From NCBI GenBank assembly GCA_964569055.1, contig CAZMSZ010000101.1, forward strand, positions 1-20,581: DNA of 20,581 nt, in the 5' to 3' direction. How positions within the stretch are numbered: the stretch's first letter is position 1; each line of letters starts with the position of its first letter. The translations under genes and the position numbers were made by a program. The notes under the pieces were generated by a model. The model did no database searches. It had not been told where the DNA came from and saw nothing but the letters and a program-made list of their open reading frames with translations. Source of the DNA: JAWLGW01 sp964569055. Lineage in GTDB: Bacteria > Planctomycetota > J058. Of this stretch, positions 19,962 through 20,581 are shown in pieces.

Positions 19962-20531
19962 ATGAACGTCCAGATCGCGTTCCACGGCGTCGAGTCCGAC
20001 CCCCGCCTCGAGGCGTTGATCCGGGAGCAGGTGGACAAGCTCGAGCGGTTCCACGGGCGGATCACGAGCTGCCGGGTCGTGGTGGAGCAGCCCCACCGCT
20101 CGCGCGAGTCGAACCCGAGCTGGGAGGTGCGGATCGACCTGCACGTGCCGCCGCAGCACGTGCTGGTGGTGCGCCAGCCCTCGCGCGAGGCGCCCGCCAA
20201 GGGCGACGCGATCGGCACGGTGTACGCGGCGTTCGAGGCGGCCAAGAGCCGGCTCCGGCGGCTCAAGGAGCGGCAGGACGCCTGGGGCAAGGGGGAGCCC
20301 CGCGGCGGGGCCGAGGCCGCCGACTGGGGCGTGGTGCAGTGGATCGGCGAGGACCACGGGTTCGTGCGTGCCCTCGACGGGCGCGAGGTGTACTTCCACC
20401 GCAACAGCGTGCTGGAGGACCGCTTCGACGAGCTGCGCGTCGGGAGCGGCGTGAGCTTCGCCGAGGAGATGGGCCGCGAGGGACCCCAGGCGAGCTCGCT
20501 GCGGGTGGAGGAGGCCCACCCCAAGCCCTAG
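19962..20531 (+). CDS. hpf: HPF/RaiA ribosome hibernation factor fused to a cold-shock domain
   Basis: 189 residues from ATG 19962. Residues 1-105 are an HPF/RaiA domain: MNVQIAFHGVESDPRLEALI opens the fold, followed by VDKLERFHGRI, VRIDLHVPP and the second helix FEAAKSRLRRLKER. Such proteins bind the 30S decoding region and silence or protect ribosomes in slow growth. After a Gly/Glu linker, residues 121-185 form a cold-shock OB-fold: DWGVVQWIGEDHGFVRALDG (RNP-1-like, GFVRA) and REVYFHRNSVL (RNP-2-like, VYFHRNSV). The cold-shock part replaces the C-terminal dimerisation domain of long HPF and may bind rRNA or mRNA instead. This fusion type is known in several phyla. Its sigma-54-type promoter implies activation by an enhancer-binding protein, fitting a stress or starvation role. 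Confidence 0.92.
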   Translation: MNVQIAFHGVESDPRLEALIREQVDKLERFHGRITSCRVVVEQPHRSRESNPSWEVRIDLHVPPQHVLVVRQPSREAPAKGDAIGTVYAAFEAAKSRLRRLKERQDAWGKGEPRGGAEAADWGVVQWIGEDHGFVRALDGREVYFHRNSVLEDRFDELRVGSGVSFAEEMGREGPQASSLRVEEAHPKP

Positions 20532-20533
20532 CC

Positions 20534-20566
20534 CGGATATTGCGCGACTTCGTCGCTCCATATCCG
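20534..20566. terminator. Stem-loop downstream of hpf (terminator or repeat element)
   Basis: CGGATAT (20534-20540) pairs with ATATCCG (20560-20566). Inside it GCGAC-TTC-GTCGC (20544-20556) forms a second perfect 5-bp stem with a 3-nt loop; the two are joined by a small mismatched internal loop. It begins 3 bp after the hpf stop. No T-run follows, so it is either a factor-assisted terminator or a dispersed palindromic repeat. The AT-rich outer arm is unlike the surrounding DNA. Confidence 0.55.
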
Positions 20567-20581
20567 AGCTAACAGCGGCGG

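Noticed and set aside
20562..20581. GCTAAC motif near the right edge as an integron attC/core site
   Set aside because: It does not fit the RYYYAAC/GTTRRRY core pair and no integrase or cassette is visible; the hairpin is short.

Overview
The window is very GC-rich bacterial DNA with long antisense open frames, GTG/TTG starts and tightly packed genes. Two large receptor Ser/Thr kinases, an ECF sigma factor paired with a membrane anti-sigma protein carrying a RING-like zinc finger, a hibernation factor fused to a cold-shock domain, and a small zinc-finger/helical regulator together suggest a Planctomycetota member. Myxococcota or another large-genome deep lineage is possible; this placement is inference from gene content. 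No rRNA, tRNA, CRISPR array, IS element or phage gene was seen.

Layout. (1) 1-1760 (-): receptor-type Ser/Thr kinase, cut by the left edge. (2) 1867-2778 (+): type I methionine aminopeptidase with an N-terminal SEC-C zinc motif, converging on a YqaA/DedA-like membrane protein (2785-3240, -). (3) 3328-3924 (+): XRE-cupin regulator with a palindrome upstream. (4) 3966-5666 (+): unrecognised multi-pass membrane protein with a large soluble C-terminal part, probably translated from a nearly leaderless mRNA. (5) 8769-5675 (-): ECF sigma factor and its 844-residue candidate anti-sigma partner, joined by an ATGA overlap. A second receptor kinase (9006-11522, +) is divergent from them. (6) 17224-11472 (-): an eight-gene operon of ACP, hotdog dehydratase, 4HBT thioesterase, ketosynthase, degenerate ketosynthase, second ketosynthase, second degenerate ketosynthase and a membrane-anchored NodB-type deacetylase. 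Every junction is a 4-bp NTGA stop/start overlap. (7) 17515-19730 (-): C45-type autoproteolytic hydrolase and an upstream zinc-finger regulator-like gene. (8) 19962-20531 (+): HPF-cold-shock fusion with a near-perfect sigma-54 promoter.

How the parts may work together. The sigma/anti-sigma pair looks like an envelope signalling unit: the anti-sigma protein carries, beyond its membrane segment, four repeats resembling STN/secretin N-domains and a C-terminal segment resembling GspB/GspC/PilP. The biosynthetic operon has the core of a type II fatty acid/polyene system (aryl-polyene-like) but no ketoreductase, ligase or exporter inside the window. Each active ketosynthase is followed by a shortened paralogue in which the nucleophilic Cys aligns with Pro, which resembles chain-length-factor logic.

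The most rewarding items to check are the anti-sigma architecture, the duplicated KS/dead-KS pairs in a fully coupled operon, and the sigma-54 control of the hibernation factor.
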